Assembly (NCBI GenBank): GCA_020853705.1
Contig: JADYYK010000097.1
Location: 20,686-84,685 of the forward strand
From: Deltaproteobacteria bacterium
GTDB taxonomy: Bacteria > Myxococcota_A > Polyangia > Haliangiales > JADYYK01
Direction of reading: 5' to 3'
DNA length: 64,000 bases
The notes beneath the pieces were generated by a model that saw only the letters and a list, made by a program, of their open reading frames with translations, made no database searches and had not been told where the DNA came from. The number at the start of each line of letters is the position of its first letter. The stretch's first letter is position 1. A program made the position numbers and the translations under genes. This document shows, piece by piece, positions 24,228 to 33,304 of the stretch.

Positions 24228-25346
24228 TTGAACCTCCTCCTGCACCTGACCGAGCGCTGCAACCTGGCCTGTCACTACTGCTTCGCGCCCGCCGGGTCGT
24301 CGCGCGTGATGAGCCCCGAGGTCGGCCGTGCCGCCGCCGACCTGTGCCTCGCCCACGCCGCGCGCAGCGGCGAGCGCGCCATCCTGAGCTTCTTCGGCGG
24401 CGAGCCCATGCTGGCCTTCGAGACCTTGCGCGAGGTGGTCGAGTACGCCAGCGCCCGGGCCCGCGAACAGAAGGTGCCGTGCCTGTTTCGCATGAACAGC
24501 AACGGCACCCTGATCAGCGATCAGCACCTGGCCTGGTTCGAGCAGCACGGGCTGCGCTTCACGCTGTCGCTCGACGGCGACCAGACCATGCACGACAGCC
24601 AGCGCGTCGACCACGCCGGGCGCGGCAGCTTTGGCGCTCTGGAGGCGCGCTTCGACGCCTTCCTGGGCTTCGATCCGGCGCTCGAGGTGTCGCTGGTGGT
24701 GACGCCTCGCAACCTCGAGCAGCTGGCCAGCGGCCTCGGCTACCTGTTCGAGCGCGGCTTCCACTGGCTGACCGTGCGTCCCGACGTGCTGGCGGCCTGG
24801 GACCGTGGGGCCATCGCCGAGCTGCGTCGCCAGTACCTGCTGGTGGCGGACGACTATCTGCGCCGGCTGCGTCGCGGCGACGAGCTCTACCTCAACCTGT
24901 TCGACGACAAGTGGCGCAGCGCGACCAGCGACGCCGGCCGGTCGGGCTGCGACGCCGGGGGCCGGCGGCTCTCGGTGGCGCCTGGCGGCGAGCTGTATCC
25001 CTGCGTACGCTGGGTCGGTAGCGCCGCCGGCAGCCCCGGCGCGCAGCTGGGTGACGTCTGGCGCGGTCTGGATGGCGCGGCGGTCGCGGCCCTGCGGGCC
25101 CAGGTCGAGGCGCCCAAGCAGCCCTGCGTCGACTGCGCCTACCGGGAGCGCTGCTCGCACGACTGCGCTTGCGAGCAGCTCTCGGCCACCGGGGGGCTGC
25201 AAGGTCCCGCGCCCGCGCTGTGCGAGCACGAGCGCGTCCTCATCCCGATCGCCGATGGCCTGGGCAACCTGCTCTGGCGCGAACAGAACCCGGCCTTCCT
25301 GCGCAAGCAGTATGCGGGACTGCTGGCGCCGCCAGGCGCGACCTGA
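24228..25346 (+). CDS. Radical SAM/SPASM maturase-like enzyme
   Basis: The 372-residue protein has the SAM-cluster motif CNLACHYC (11-18), then FFGGEPML, MNSNGTLIS and LSLDGD. The C-terminal SPASM region has CDAGGRRLSVAPGGELYPCVR and a Cys-rich PCVDC..RERC.HDCAC, likely ligating two auxiliary [4Fe-4S] clusters. The family includes anaerobic sulfatase-maturating enzymes and peptide-modifying maturases. No precursor peptide or sulfatase is seen beside it. The start is TTG 24228, with CACCAT 7 nt upstream as a weak -10. It is divergent from the heptaheme gene; its stop lies 4 bp from the stop of a convergent lipoprotein gene, inside a 12-bp palindrome at 25343-25354. Confidence 0.88.
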   Translation: MNLLLHLTERCNLACHYCFAPAGSSRVMSPEVGRAAADLCLAHAARSGERAILSFFGGEPMLAFETLREVVEYASARAREQKVPCLFRMNSNGTLISDQHLAWFEQHGLRFTLSLDGDQTMHDSQRVDHAGRGSFGALEARFDAFLGFDPALEVSLVVTPRNLEQLASGLGYLFERGFHWLTVRPDVLAAWDRGAIAELRRQYLLVADDYLRRLRRGDELYLNLFDDKWRSATSDAGRSGCDAGGRRLSVAPGGELYPCVRWVGSAAGSPGAQLGDVWRGLDGAAVAALRAQVEAPKQPCVDCAYRERCSHDCACEQLSATGGLQGPAPALCEHERVLIPIADGLGNLLWREQNPAFLRKQYAGLLAPPGAT

Positions 25347-25350
25347 CCGG

Positions 25351-26103
25351 TCAGTTCTCGCGGGCCTGGCCGTCGACCACCCAGCGCAGCACCACCAGGG
25401 CGTCGCCATAGGTCATGCCCTGGTGACCTTGCTCGCAGTACTGCACCAGCAGTGACAGCGGATCGCCGGCGATGACGTTGGCGATGGCGTCGCGGCCGTT
25501 GCCCAGGCTGGCCTGGTAGCTCTCCAGCGAGTAGCTGCCCGAGCTGCCGTGGCAGCGCCGGCAGCCCACGCGCGTGATGAGCGGGCCGACGTCGCGGCTC
25601 CAGGTCGGGGCCGGCGCGGCGTCGCGCAGCTGGCCGTCGCCCCCCGGCCCGCCGTCACGCGCGACCGCGGCGTCGGCCACGCCGGCGTCGGCGCTGCTCG
25701 GGGCGGTCAGCGGGGCGCCGGCCTCGATCCAGGCGCGCCAGCGCGCGGCCACCGGATCCGCGGTCGGCACGAGCGCGGGATGGCCACCGGCGCCGGCGGC
25801 CTTCTGCAACAGCACGCTGGCGCTGGCGGTGCCGGCGCGCGCCTTGACCTCGGTCCAGTTCATGCGCCAGGCGTCGTCGCTGGCGGGCTGGGCCTTGACC
25901 CGCATCGGCGCGCTGCCGCCGTGGCAGGCCGCGGCGGTGCAGCCCCTGGCCTCGAGATCAGCCTCGATGGTGGGGCGGAACACCGGGGCGCCGCCGCCGG
26001 GCGGGGCGGCGGCGTCGGCGCCGCCCACAGGGGGCGCGTCCATCGGGGTCAGGTCACCCAGGCAACCACCCAGCGCCAGCGTCACCACGAGCAACTTTCG
26101 CAT
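25351..26103 (-). CDS. Diheme lipoprotein with CX4CH module
   Basis: The 250-residue protein has a lipobox LGGC. The N-terminal half carries CTAAACH (CX4CH), followed by LLQKAAGAGGHPAL and a WRAWIEAGAP helix, the same order seen in the HzsA-like N-terminal modules. After a linker of Ala/Asp/Gly, a second half has CRRCHG (CXXCH), then LLVQYCEQGHQGM and VLRWVVDGQ. It thus looks like a stand-alone two-heme version of that module. It is a single gene with a GGGGACGG stretch just upstream of ATG 26103. It may serve the DUF1501/HzsA cassette that begins divergently at 26326. Confidence 0.82.
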   Translation of the reverse strand: MRKLLVVTLALGGCLGDLTPMDAPPVGGADAAAPPGGGAPVFRPTIEADLEARGCTAAACHGGSAPMRVKAQPASDDAWRMNWTEVKARAGTASASVLLQKAAGAGGHPALVPTADPVAARWRAWIEAGAPLTAPSSADAGVADAAVARDGGPGGDGQLRDAAPAPTWSRDVGPLITRVGCRRCHGSSGSYSLESYQASLGNGRDAIANVIAGDPLSLLVQYCEQGHQGMTYGDALVVLRWVVDGQAREN

Positions 26104-26325
26104 CCGTCCCCGCACTGCAGCGGGCGTGCCTGCGGCGCAGCCCCGGGGCGGCGCTGCAAGCGCCGCCAATCACACCGCTCCACCTGCAACCAGGAGACAG
26201 CCGCGGCGGAGGCGAGGCCCCGCATCAGCGCCGTGAGCTGTGGTTCAGGCTCCCCAGCGGCGCCATGATCGCCCGCAATTCATGCGGATCTGCGGCTGGC
26301 ATCGCCCTCGCATCAGTGGGATCCC

Positions 26326-27264
26326 ATGCGTCTCCCCACTCTGGTGCTGGTCCTGGTCGCGCCGGTCGCCGTCGCGGCGGCCGCCGCCGGTGGCGCCGGC
26401 GACACCGTCGATGGCCTCATCCGCGACTACCTGACCTCGCGTGGCGCCAGCCCGCAGCTGGCCCCGTCCCGCCAGCTGGCGCGGCGCATGTCGGTCGACC
26501 TCACCGGGGTGATGCCCAGCAGCGCCGATCTGGCCGCCTGCGAGGGCAAGTCGCCGGGCGAGATCTTCGATCACTTCGCCGCCAAGCCGGCGATGGCGCA
26601 CACCCGCGGCCTGCGCCCCTACGTCTGGGCCCAGCTGCTGCGCGACGCCGACGACTTCCTGCTCTCGAACTCGTCACAGTTCGCCCAGGTCGCCTTCGTG
26701 CGCGAGCTCGAGGGCCGCCTCGCCGGGGTCTACCAGGCCGGCGCCAGCTACCGCGACTTCGCGCGCTGGGCCCTGACCTCGCAGTACTTCCTGAGCCGCT
26801 TTCCGTCGCCCGCCGACCGCGCCAACGCCGCCTTCTTCATCTTCCTCGGCCGCGACTCGCTGGCCAGCGAGGTGCCCATCGGTCAGATGTGGAACGGCTA
26901 CCGCCTGCGCAACCCCGGCATCCCGGCGACCCAGGCCGAGACCAGCGCCGACTACCACGTCTACGATCTCGACCCCCAGCGCTGCAGCAGCGGCCAGGTC
27001 GTCTGCGAGGCGCGCATCTGGGCGCGCACCGGCAAGACCCCCGCCGAGGCGGTCGACATCATCACCAGCTCGCAGCTGTTCGCCGAGGCCACGGTGGCGC
27101 GCTACTGGCAGCGCCTGATGGGGCGCCCGCTGCCGGGCAACGACTTCCCCGAGATCCGGCGCGCGCTGGTGGCCGGCCTCATCGCGCACGACTTCGACGT
27201 CAACTGGGTGCTGCGCGAGGTCGCGACCTCGCCCGCCTATGCGCAGGAGATGATGTTCCGATGA
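26326..27264 (+). CDS. DUF1549-like exported protein
   Basis: The 312-residue protein has a signal peptide (residues 1-23). The segment LARRMSVDLTGVMPSSADL resembles the start of DUF1549, the domain that follows cytochrome motifs in planctomycete-type proteins. A WAQLL segment, SQYFLSRFPSPADRANAAFF and YWQRLMGRPLPG follow. There is no CXXCH. The gene starts a six-gene cassette with DUF1501 and an HzsA-like protein, in which DUF1549/DUF1501 pairing is a recurrent association. The 222 bp upstream (26104-26325) hold no gene. Its stop overlaps the next ATG (ATGA). Confidence 0.72.
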   Translation: MRLPTLVLVLVAPVAVAAAAAGGAGDTVDGLIRDYLTSRGASPQLAPSRQLARRMSVDLTGVMPSSADLAACEGKSPGEIFDHFAAKPAMAHTRGLRPYVWAQLLRDADDFLLSNSSQFAQVAFVRELEGRLAGVYQAGASYRDFARWALTSQYFLSRFPSPADRANAAFFIFLGRDSLASEVPIGQMWNGYRLRNPGIPATQAETSADYHVYDLDPQRCSSGQVVCEARIWARTGKTPAEAVDIITSSQLFAEATVARYWQRLMGRPLPGNDFPEIRRALVAGLIAHDFDVNWVLREVATSPAYAQEMMFR

Positions 27265-27929
27265 AGACCCTCGTGCTGATCACGCTGGTGCTGGCTGGCT
27301 GCAGCGGGCTCGACCCCATGAGCCCTGGCGGCGGCGGCGGGGATGACGACCCGCCGGGCTACACCCCGCCGGGCTCGGGCGCGCCCAAGGACCGCACCCT
27401 GGCCTTCTACTACGGGCCCATGAAGCTGATGCCCGGCGAGTCCATCCTGTACTCGCTGGAGGCCCTGACCGGCCACGACTTCGGGTCCTGGGACTGGACC
27501 GCGCCCGAGCCGGGCTCGCAGGCCTTCAACGACGCCGGCAACGGCGCCGGCACCTTCTACCGGCACTGCCGCATCCTGGGCGGCTGCATGGAGCACCGCA
27601 TCCCGCTCGGGCGCAGCTCGTTCGTGGGCACCGCCTTCGTCCTCGAGCTCGAGCGCGCGGTGGTCGAGGCCTGCAACGACCGCGCGGCGCTGGCCATGTT
27701 CCCGGGCGCGGCGCGGCCGAGCGCGACCGCGCAGCCCATCGACGTCATCCAGCACCAGTACGTCGCCATCTTCGGCGAGCCGCCCGCCGAGGTCGACCTC
27801 GAGGCCAGCCTGGCCTACTTCGACGCCCACATGCGCGCGCCCGAGCTGACCGGCGTGTCGGCCCTGGAGAGCGCCGGCCGCGGCCACTGTCGCGCGCTGC
27901 TGACCACCAACCGCTTCCTCTTCTACTAG
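27261..27929 (+). CDS. Hypothetical lipoprotein in DUF1501 cassette
   Basis: The 222-residue protein has a lipobox LAGC, a Gly/Asp/Pro-rich linker (about 20-45) and a globular part of unknown family. It contains SILYSLEALTGHDFGSW, FYRHCRILGGCMEHR and a few Cys but no heme motif. The ATG overlaps the upstream stop. It lies directly before the DUF1501 gene and may hold that protein at the membrane (inference). Confidence 0.75.
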   Translation: MKTLVLITLVLAGCSGLDPMSPGGGGGDDDPPGYTPPGSGAPKDRTLAFYYGPMKLMPGESILYSLEALTGHDFGSWDWTAPEPGSQAFNDAGNGAGTFYRHCRILGGCMEHRIPLGRSSFVGTAFVLELERAVVEACNDRAALAMFPGAARPSATAQPIDVIQHQYVAIFGEPPAEVDLEASLAYFDAHMRAPELTGVSALESAGRGHCRALLTTNRFLFY

Positions 27930-27940
27930 GGAGACGACCC

Positions 27941-29302
27941 ATGAAGGTGACCCGCCGAGGTTTTCTGCGCACCGCGGCCGCCGCCGCCGGGGCTGGCGCC
28001 GCCGCGCGCTTCATGTGGCCGCACTTCTGGGTGCCGCGTAGCGCCCAGGCCGCCACCGGCACCGGGCTGTCGACCGGCGCCATCATCATCGTGCTCAACG
28101 GCGGCGCGCGCACGCAGGCCGTCTTCAACGGCACCGTGGGCCTCGGCACCAACCCGTTCGGCCAGCTCAGCGGGCTGCCGGTGCCGCTGTCGCAGGTCAT
28201 GCAGGGCACCGGTCTCGACACCCCGGCCATCAACGCGCGGCTCAACTTCATCACCACGGCGCAGCACCACAACCGCACCGGCAACCACGACACCGGCCGG
28301 GTCACCGCGTGCACCGGCTGGGATCCCGAGGAGCAGCGCCCCGGCATCCTGACCATCCTCAACTATGTGTTCTCGTTCCGCGCCATCCCCTGCGTCAACA
28401 TCGGCAACGACACCCCGACCACCAACATCGGCTCCGAGATCGCGTCGACCTTCGCGCCCATCAAGATCTCGTCGCCGCTCAACGTGCAGGACATCGTGGC
28501 CGCGCTGCAGTCGGCCAAGGTGTCGCCCGCCGAGCTGGCGCGCCTCGACGCCGTGCGCATGCCGATGCAGGACCGCTTCCTGCGCAACACGCGCTGGCAG
28601 GAGTGTCGCGACATCCCGTTCTTCCAGCGCAAGTCGGCCGAGATCGCGGCGCAGTTCGACAACGCCGCGCTCGACATCCGCAGCGCCGCCGCGCTGGGCA
28701 AGTACGCCGACGGCAGCGACGTGCAGAACGCCGCGCTGCGCACCTCGTTCGGGGTCAGCGCGCAGGGCGGCGGCAACTCGATGGGGGCCAAGGCCATGCT
28801 GGCGCTGCGGCTGCGCCAGCTCGGCTGCGCCGGCATCACGCTGTCGTCGGACGACAACTGGGACCTGCACTCCAACGAGGACCAGGGGCTGCCGCCACGC
28901 GCCGCCAACGTGGGTCGCGCCATCGCCGGCCTGGTCGATCACATGTCGCGCATCCCCGACGCCGTCGAGCGCGGCAAGACCCTGCTCGACACCACGGTCA
29001 TCATGCTGTGCACCGACTTCAACCGCGGCAACTGGTCGACCGGCACCGGCTTCAACGGCGGCTCCGGCTCCGACCACCTGACCGGGGACGACAAGACCTC
29101 ACTGCAGTGTCTGCCCTTCATCGGCGGCGGCCTGCCCGGCGGCAAGATCCTCGGCGAGATCACCGGCAACGGCGCGCCGGCGGCGGGCTCCAAGCGCTAC
29201 GAGACGCGCCAGCTGCTGGCGACCTTGCTCGATCTGGTCGGGGTGCCCCCGGGCAACTTCTTCCCGCCCAGCGTGACCTCGCTGGTGGGGGAGCTGACAT
29301 GA
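27941..29302 (+). CDS. DUF1501 family Tat-exported protein
   Basis: The 453-residue protein has a twin-arginine signal (TRRGFLRTAAAA) in the first 30 residues. The body matches the DUF1501 layout: an early IIIVLNGGARTQ strand, HHNRTGNHDTGR, then near the end MLCTDFNRGNW, GSDHLTGDD and FIGGGLPGGKILGE. The DHLTG and GGGLPGG segments correspond to the GRDHW and GGGIKGG motifs of the family, which shares an alkaline-phosphatase/sulfatase-like fold. Tat export suggests it folds or binds a metal in the cytoplasm. A GGGAG ribosome binding site precedes ATG 27941. Its stop overlaps the next ATG. Confidence 0.85.
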   Translation: MKVTRRGFLRTAAAAAGAGAAARFMWPHFWVPRSAQAATGTGLSTGAIIIVLNGGARTQAVFNGTVGLGTNPFGQLSGLPVPLSQVMQGTGLDTPAINARLNFITTAQHHNRTGNHDTGRVTACTGWDPEEQRPGILTILNYVFSFRAIPCVNIGNDTPTTNIGSEIASTFAPIKISSPLNVQDIVAALQSAKVSPAELARLDAVRMPMQDRFLRNTRWQECRDIPFFQRKSAEIAAQFDNAALDIRSAAALGKYADGSDVQNAALRTSFGVSAQGGGNSMGAKAMLALRLRQLGCAGITLSSDDNWDLHSNEDQGLPPRAANVGRAIAGLVDHMSRIPDAVERGKTLLDTTVIMLCTDFNRGNWSTGTGFNGGSGSDHLTGDDKTSLQCLPFIGGGLPGGKILGEITGNGAPAAGSKRYETRQLLATLLDLVGVPPGNFFPPSVTSLVGELT

Positions 29303-30291
29303 GCCACGCCACCACGCCCGCGCTGCTGGCACTGCTGCTCGGCGGCGGGATCGCCGGGCTCGGCGGCCTGGCGGGCTGCATCGGCGGCGGCCAGGTCGAT
29401 GCCATGGAGCACCGCCCGGACAGCGGGCTTCCCGGTGACGCTGACGGTGACGGCGGCGGCGGCGGCGGCGACGGCGGCGCGCAGCCGACCAACTACGACC
29501 AGCTCGACCGCGCCCGGGCCCAGGCCAAGTTCCCCGACACCACCGCGCTGATGCGCTACGTCATCGCGCCCGGCTGCGCGGCCGAGCGCAACGAGTGCCA
29601 CTTCAACGAGGACTTCCCCGATCTGTCGAGCGAGGGCAACCTCCTCAACCTGCTCGAGCTACCGTGCAACCAGCAGGTCGGCGAGCGCACGACCATCGAG
29701 GAGTTCTGCGAGCGCGTGGGCGACGAGCTGCGCATCAGCGCCGGCGCCAACGCCGGCTTCCAGGCCCGGGTCGGCTCGATCACCGCGATCACCAGCGCCA
29801 CCGGCGCCTTCCAGGCCTGGGAGGTGCGCCTCGAGCGCGGCCCCACCGCGGCGCAGAGCAACGCCACCTTCCAGCTGCTGCGCGCGGGCACCGCGTTGCC
29901 CGCCCTGGGCGCCGGCAGCTCGCTGCAGGTCAGCGCCGGCCAGGCCACGGTGCGCATCACGCGCGAGGCCGACCTGCCCGATCCGGCCCAGGTGCGCCAG
30001 GGCGACGAGAACCAGGATGGCCACTTCGGCGCCGGCACCGGCTTCCTGGTCGCGGCTGGCCGCGCCCGCGACAGCTACCTGGTCCGCCGCCTGCTCGGGC
30101 AGGACACCGCGCGTCAGCGCATGCCGCTGACGCTCAACGCCGACACCGTCAACGAGGCCAACCGCCCGCTGACGCCCGACGAGATGTACGCCTTGATGAG
30201 CTGGATCAACTGTCTGCAGCCCGGCGACGGGCCCTACAGCCCGATCCGCTACGACTGCCCCGAGAACCAGAGCAACACGGGAGGCTGGTGA
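29299..30291 (+). CDS. Lipoprotein with possible CX6CH heme-like motif
   Basis: The 330-residue protein has a lipobox LAGC and a long Gly/Asp-rich linker. A segment MRYVIAPGCAAERNECHF is placed like the CX4CH modules nearby, but with six residues between Cys and CH. A C-terminal LVRRLLGQDTARQRMPL and a MYALMSWINCLQPG helix mirror the ends of the heme modules (LMRWMDLGG type). It may be a degenerate heme protein or a disulfide version. The stop and the next start share TGATG. Confidence 0.7.
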   Translation: MSHATTPALLALLLGGGIAGLGGLAGCIGGGQVDAMEHRPDSGLPGDADGDGGGGGGDGGAQPTNYDQLDRARAQAKFPDTTALMRYVIAPGCAAERNECHFNEDFPDLSSEGNLLNLLELPCNQQVGERTTIEEFCERVGDELRISAGANAGFQARVGSITAITSATGAFQAWEVRLERGPTAAQSNATFQLLRAGTALPALGAGSSLQVSAGQATVRITREADLPDPAQVRQGDENQDGHFGAGTGFLVAAGRARDSYLVRRLLGQDTARQRMPLTLNADTVNEANRPLTPDEMYALMSWINCLQPGDGPYSPIRYDCPENQSNTGGW

Positions 30292-33281
30292 TGTCAGGCA
30301 GGTCAGGCAGGTCAGGCAGGTCAGGCCGGCGCGCGCCGCGCACCACGCTGGCGCCGCTGGTGCTGCTGGCGCCGCTGGCGCTGGTCCCGGCTGGCTGCGG
30401 CCCCGGCGACGGCGCCGCCGGTGGCCCCGAGGCGGCCCGCATGTTCGAGAGCGAGATCGCGCCGGTGCTGGAGCACGACTGCGGCACCTCGGCCTGTCAC
30501 GCCGCCGACGACACCCAGTACCCGACCCTGAACCCGGCCTACTTCGCCTTCCCGGTCGACGCCGACGGCAAGCTGCGCGGCGCCTCCCGACTCGCGGCCG
30601 CGCGCAAGCGCGCCGAGGCCAAGCTGTCGGGCGCCGGGGCGCGCTTCGCCGAGCTCATCCGCAAGCCGCTCGACGAGTCGCTGGGCGGGCTGGCGCACCG
30701 CGGCGGCAGCCAGTACCGCAGCATGCGCGACGGCAACCTCGACCTCTTGATGGCGTGGGCCGAGATGGCGCGCCCGGCCGACGAGCCCGAGCTGGCGCCG
30801 CTGGTCAAGCGCTACGCCGAGGTGGTGCAGCCGGTGATGCTCAAGAAGGGCTGCATGCGCGGCAACTGTCACGGCGCCGGGTCGTCCAACTTCCTGACCT
30901 TCGACCCCGGCGTGGTCGGCGAGTTCGACAGCCACGCGCTGCTCGGGAACTACCAGAAGGTGGTGCTGTTCCTGAACCTGGAGGGCCCCGACGCGCTGCT
31001 GTCGCGCCTCATCCGCAAGAACATCCCGCAGGCCAAGGGCGGGATCTTCCACCGCGGCGGCAACGCCTTCTTCGATCCGACCGCCAACCCGCCGGATCCC
31101 GATCTGCAGGCGCTGGTCGACTTCACGGCCGAGGCCCGCCAGGCCCTCGGCGACAGCGACAAGGGCAGCGCGACCGGCGTGGTCTTCGTGGCCACCGACG
31201 CGACCCCGCGCGCCCTCACCGACATCGCGGCCTGGCAGCCCGGCGGTGACGTGTACCTGCTGTCACCGCCCACCGCGGCCGGCACCCTGACCAACCTGAG
31301 CGCGGCGCACCACAGCGCGCCCGCCGACATCCGTGACCCAGCGGTGTCCTACGACGGCCAGCGCGTCGCCTTCGCCATGCGCAAGGACAGCACCGACTGC
31401 CTCAACCTCTACGTCATGAACCTCGACGGCAGCGGCCTCATCCAGGTCACCAGGGACACCGGCACGCTGCCCAGCGGGGTCAAGATCTCCAGCGTCGAGC
31501 CGGTGTGGGGCCCCGACGATCGCCTGTACTTCGTGTCGACCCGCGCCGGCCAGCTCGGCGCGACCGGTGTGCCGGTGGCCAACATCTGGCGCGTCGACGC
31601 GGTCGCCGGGGGCGCTCACCTCCTGCAGGTCACCTTCTCGCGCGACGCCGAGCTGGCGCCGGCGTTCCGCTTCTTCAACCAGCCCGGCAAGCTGGGGCCC
31701 GAGCAGCGCACGCTCGACCTGACCTTCACCGCGTTCCGCAACGTGGGCGAGCGGCGCCAGGCCCCGCTGATGCGGGTGCCGCCCGACTTTCGCTCCGACT
31801 ACCACCCGCACTATGGCACCCAGAACCCGCAGTACCAGATCTACACCCAGCTCAGCCAGCTGCCCGATCACCGCGAGATCATCGTGCTGATGGACGAGCG
31901 CAACCTCTGGGAGGGTGGCGCGCTGGCCATCATCGATCGCAACCTGGGCCCGGTCATCAAGGACGGCCTGACCACCGCGGTGCTGTCCTACGTCGACAGC
32001 TCGCAGCGGGTGATGGAGGCCGGCAAGGAGGTCGCGCACCAGGGCGTCTCCCCCAACGGCTACTTCCGCGATCCGGTGGCGATGCCCGACGGCACCGTGG
32101 TGGTGGGCCACGCGCCGTCGCGCATCGATCTGTCCGACCGCCTGGCCCGCCCCGACAGCGGCCTGTACCGGATCACGCTGCAGGATCTGGCGCCCAACAC
32201 CGTGCGCATCGGGCGCAAGGAGCTGCTGGTCGACGTGCCCGGCAAGGTCGAGACCGATCCCGCCCCGGTCATGAAGCGGCGCCGCGAGGAGATCGGCGAG
32301 CCCACGCACCACCTGGAGAACGGCAAGGACTGGGGCGAGGTGCTGAACTTCGACCTGGCGGTGGCGCTGCGCGTGGCCGCCGAGGACAGCCCCTCGGGGG
32401 ACAAGGACTTCGAGGCCGCGGCCGCCGCCATCCGCGGCGTGCGCTATGTCGAGGAGCTGCCGCTCGGGCCGGCCGACTACCCGGCCTGGCCCGACACCAC
32501 GCGCAGCCGGATCGGGCGCGGCGGCCATGGCATGCGCCGCATCATCGCCGAGCTGCCGGCCACCAGCGATCGCTCGGTCTATGTCGGCCTGCCCGCGGTG
32601 GTGCCGTTCTACTACCAGGGCATCGATGACACCGCGATGTCGACGTTCACCTTCAACCAGTGGTTCTTCGTGCTACCCGGCGAGGTCCTGAAGCAGGTCA
32701 CCCGGCGCGAGGTCTGGAACAACCGCTGCGGCGCCTGTCATGGCTCGAAGAGCGGCGTCCCGGGCGACACCGTCAGCACGCCGGACGTGCTGACCCAGGC
32801 CTCGCGCGTGGCCGCCAACTATGACGCCAGCACGCGCACCGATCTGCCCCCGGTCAAGGTCGGCATCGACCCGGCCGAGCGCCTCGAGGTCGACTTCGAG
32901 CGCGACGTGCAGCCCATCCTGGGCGCCAGGTGCGCCACCGCGGGCTGCCACGTCGCCGGCGCGCGCACGCCCGACCTCAGCAAGCGCCCGGGCAGCGCCG
33001 GCTTCTCGGGCGCCTACGAGGCGCTGACCGCGCCCGGCACGGCGTCGGGCAACGGCTTCGCCTATGTCGACCCCATGAGCGCCCGCGCGCGCACCAGCTA
33101 CCTCAGCGAGGTGCTGACCGGCAAGGAGCAGGGCGCCCCGCGCAGCTTCGACTCCGAGGGCTGCGGCGCGCCGGGCCGGCTGACCCTGGCCGAGCTCAAG
33201 ACCCTGATGCGCTGGATGGACCTCGGCGGAAGCTACCTCGGGATCGGGCCCAAGGACCGGCCCGCGCTGCCGGTGTACTGA
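30291..33281 (+). CDS. HzsA-like tetraheme lipoprotein (copy 3)
   Basis: The 996-residue protein begins with an SGRSGRSGRSGR run from a 9-bp DNA repeat, then a signal peptide with lipobox PAGC (about residue 36). Heme modules are CGTSACH (64-70) with His 136 in GGLAHRGG, and CMRGNCH (188-194) with His 254 in GGIFHRGG. A propeller with YHPHYG and LAIIDRNLGP follows, then CGACHG (from 813) and CATAGCH (from 881). It is the most regular of the three copies. It is followed within 25 bp by the propeller/cytochrome lipoprotein, its probable redox partner. The catalytic reaction is unknown. Confidence 0.77.
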   Translation: MSGRSGRSGRSGRRAPRTTLAPLVLLAPLALVPAGCGPGDGAAGGPEAARMFESEIAPVLEHDCGTSACHAADDTQYPTLNPAYFAFPVDADGKLRGASRLAAARKRAEAKLSGAGARFAELIRKPLDESLGGLAHRGGSQYRSMRDGNLDLLMAWAEMARPADEPELAPLVKRYAEVVQPVMLKKGCMRGNCHGAGSSNFLTFDPGVVGEFDSHALLGNYQKVVLFLNLEGPDALLSRLIRKNIPQAKGGIFHRGGNAFFDPTANPPDPDLQALVDFTAEARQALGDSDKGSATGVVFVATDATPRALTDIAAWQPGGDVYLLSPPTAAGTLTNLSAAHHSAPADIRDPAVSYDGQRVAFAMRKDSTDCLNLYVMNLDGSGLIQVTRDTGTLPSGVKISSVEPVWGPDDRLYFVSTRAGQLGATGVPVANIWRVDAVAGGAHLLQVTFSRDAELAPAFRFFNQPGKLGPEQRTLDLTFTAFRNVGERRQAPLMRVPPDFRSDYHPHYGTQNPQYQIYTQLSQLPDHREIIVLMDERNLWEGGALAIIDRNLGPVIKDGLTTAVLSYVDSSQRVMEAGKEVAHQGVSPNGYFRDPVAMPDGTVVVGHAPSRIDLSDRLARPDSGLYRITLQDLAPNTVRIGRKELLVDVPGKVETDPAPVMKRRREEIGEPTHHLENGKDWGEVLNFDLAVALRVAAEDSPSGDKDFEAAAAAIRGVRYVEELPLGPADYPAWPDTTRSRIGRGGHGMRRIIAELPATSDRSVYVGLPAVVPFYYQGIDDTAMSTFTFNQWFFVLPGEVLKQVTRREVWNNRCGACHGSKSGVPGDTVSTPDVLTQASRVAANYDASTRTDLPPVKVGIDPAERLEVDFERDVQPILGARCATAGCHVAGARTPDLSKRPGSAGFSGAYEALTAPGTASGNGFAYVDPMSARARTSYLSEVLTGKEQGAPRSFDSEGCGAPGRLTLAELKTLMRWMDLGGSYLGIGPKDRPALPVY

Positions 33282-33304
33282 CGATGCGGACCGGAGGCCC
33301 GACC

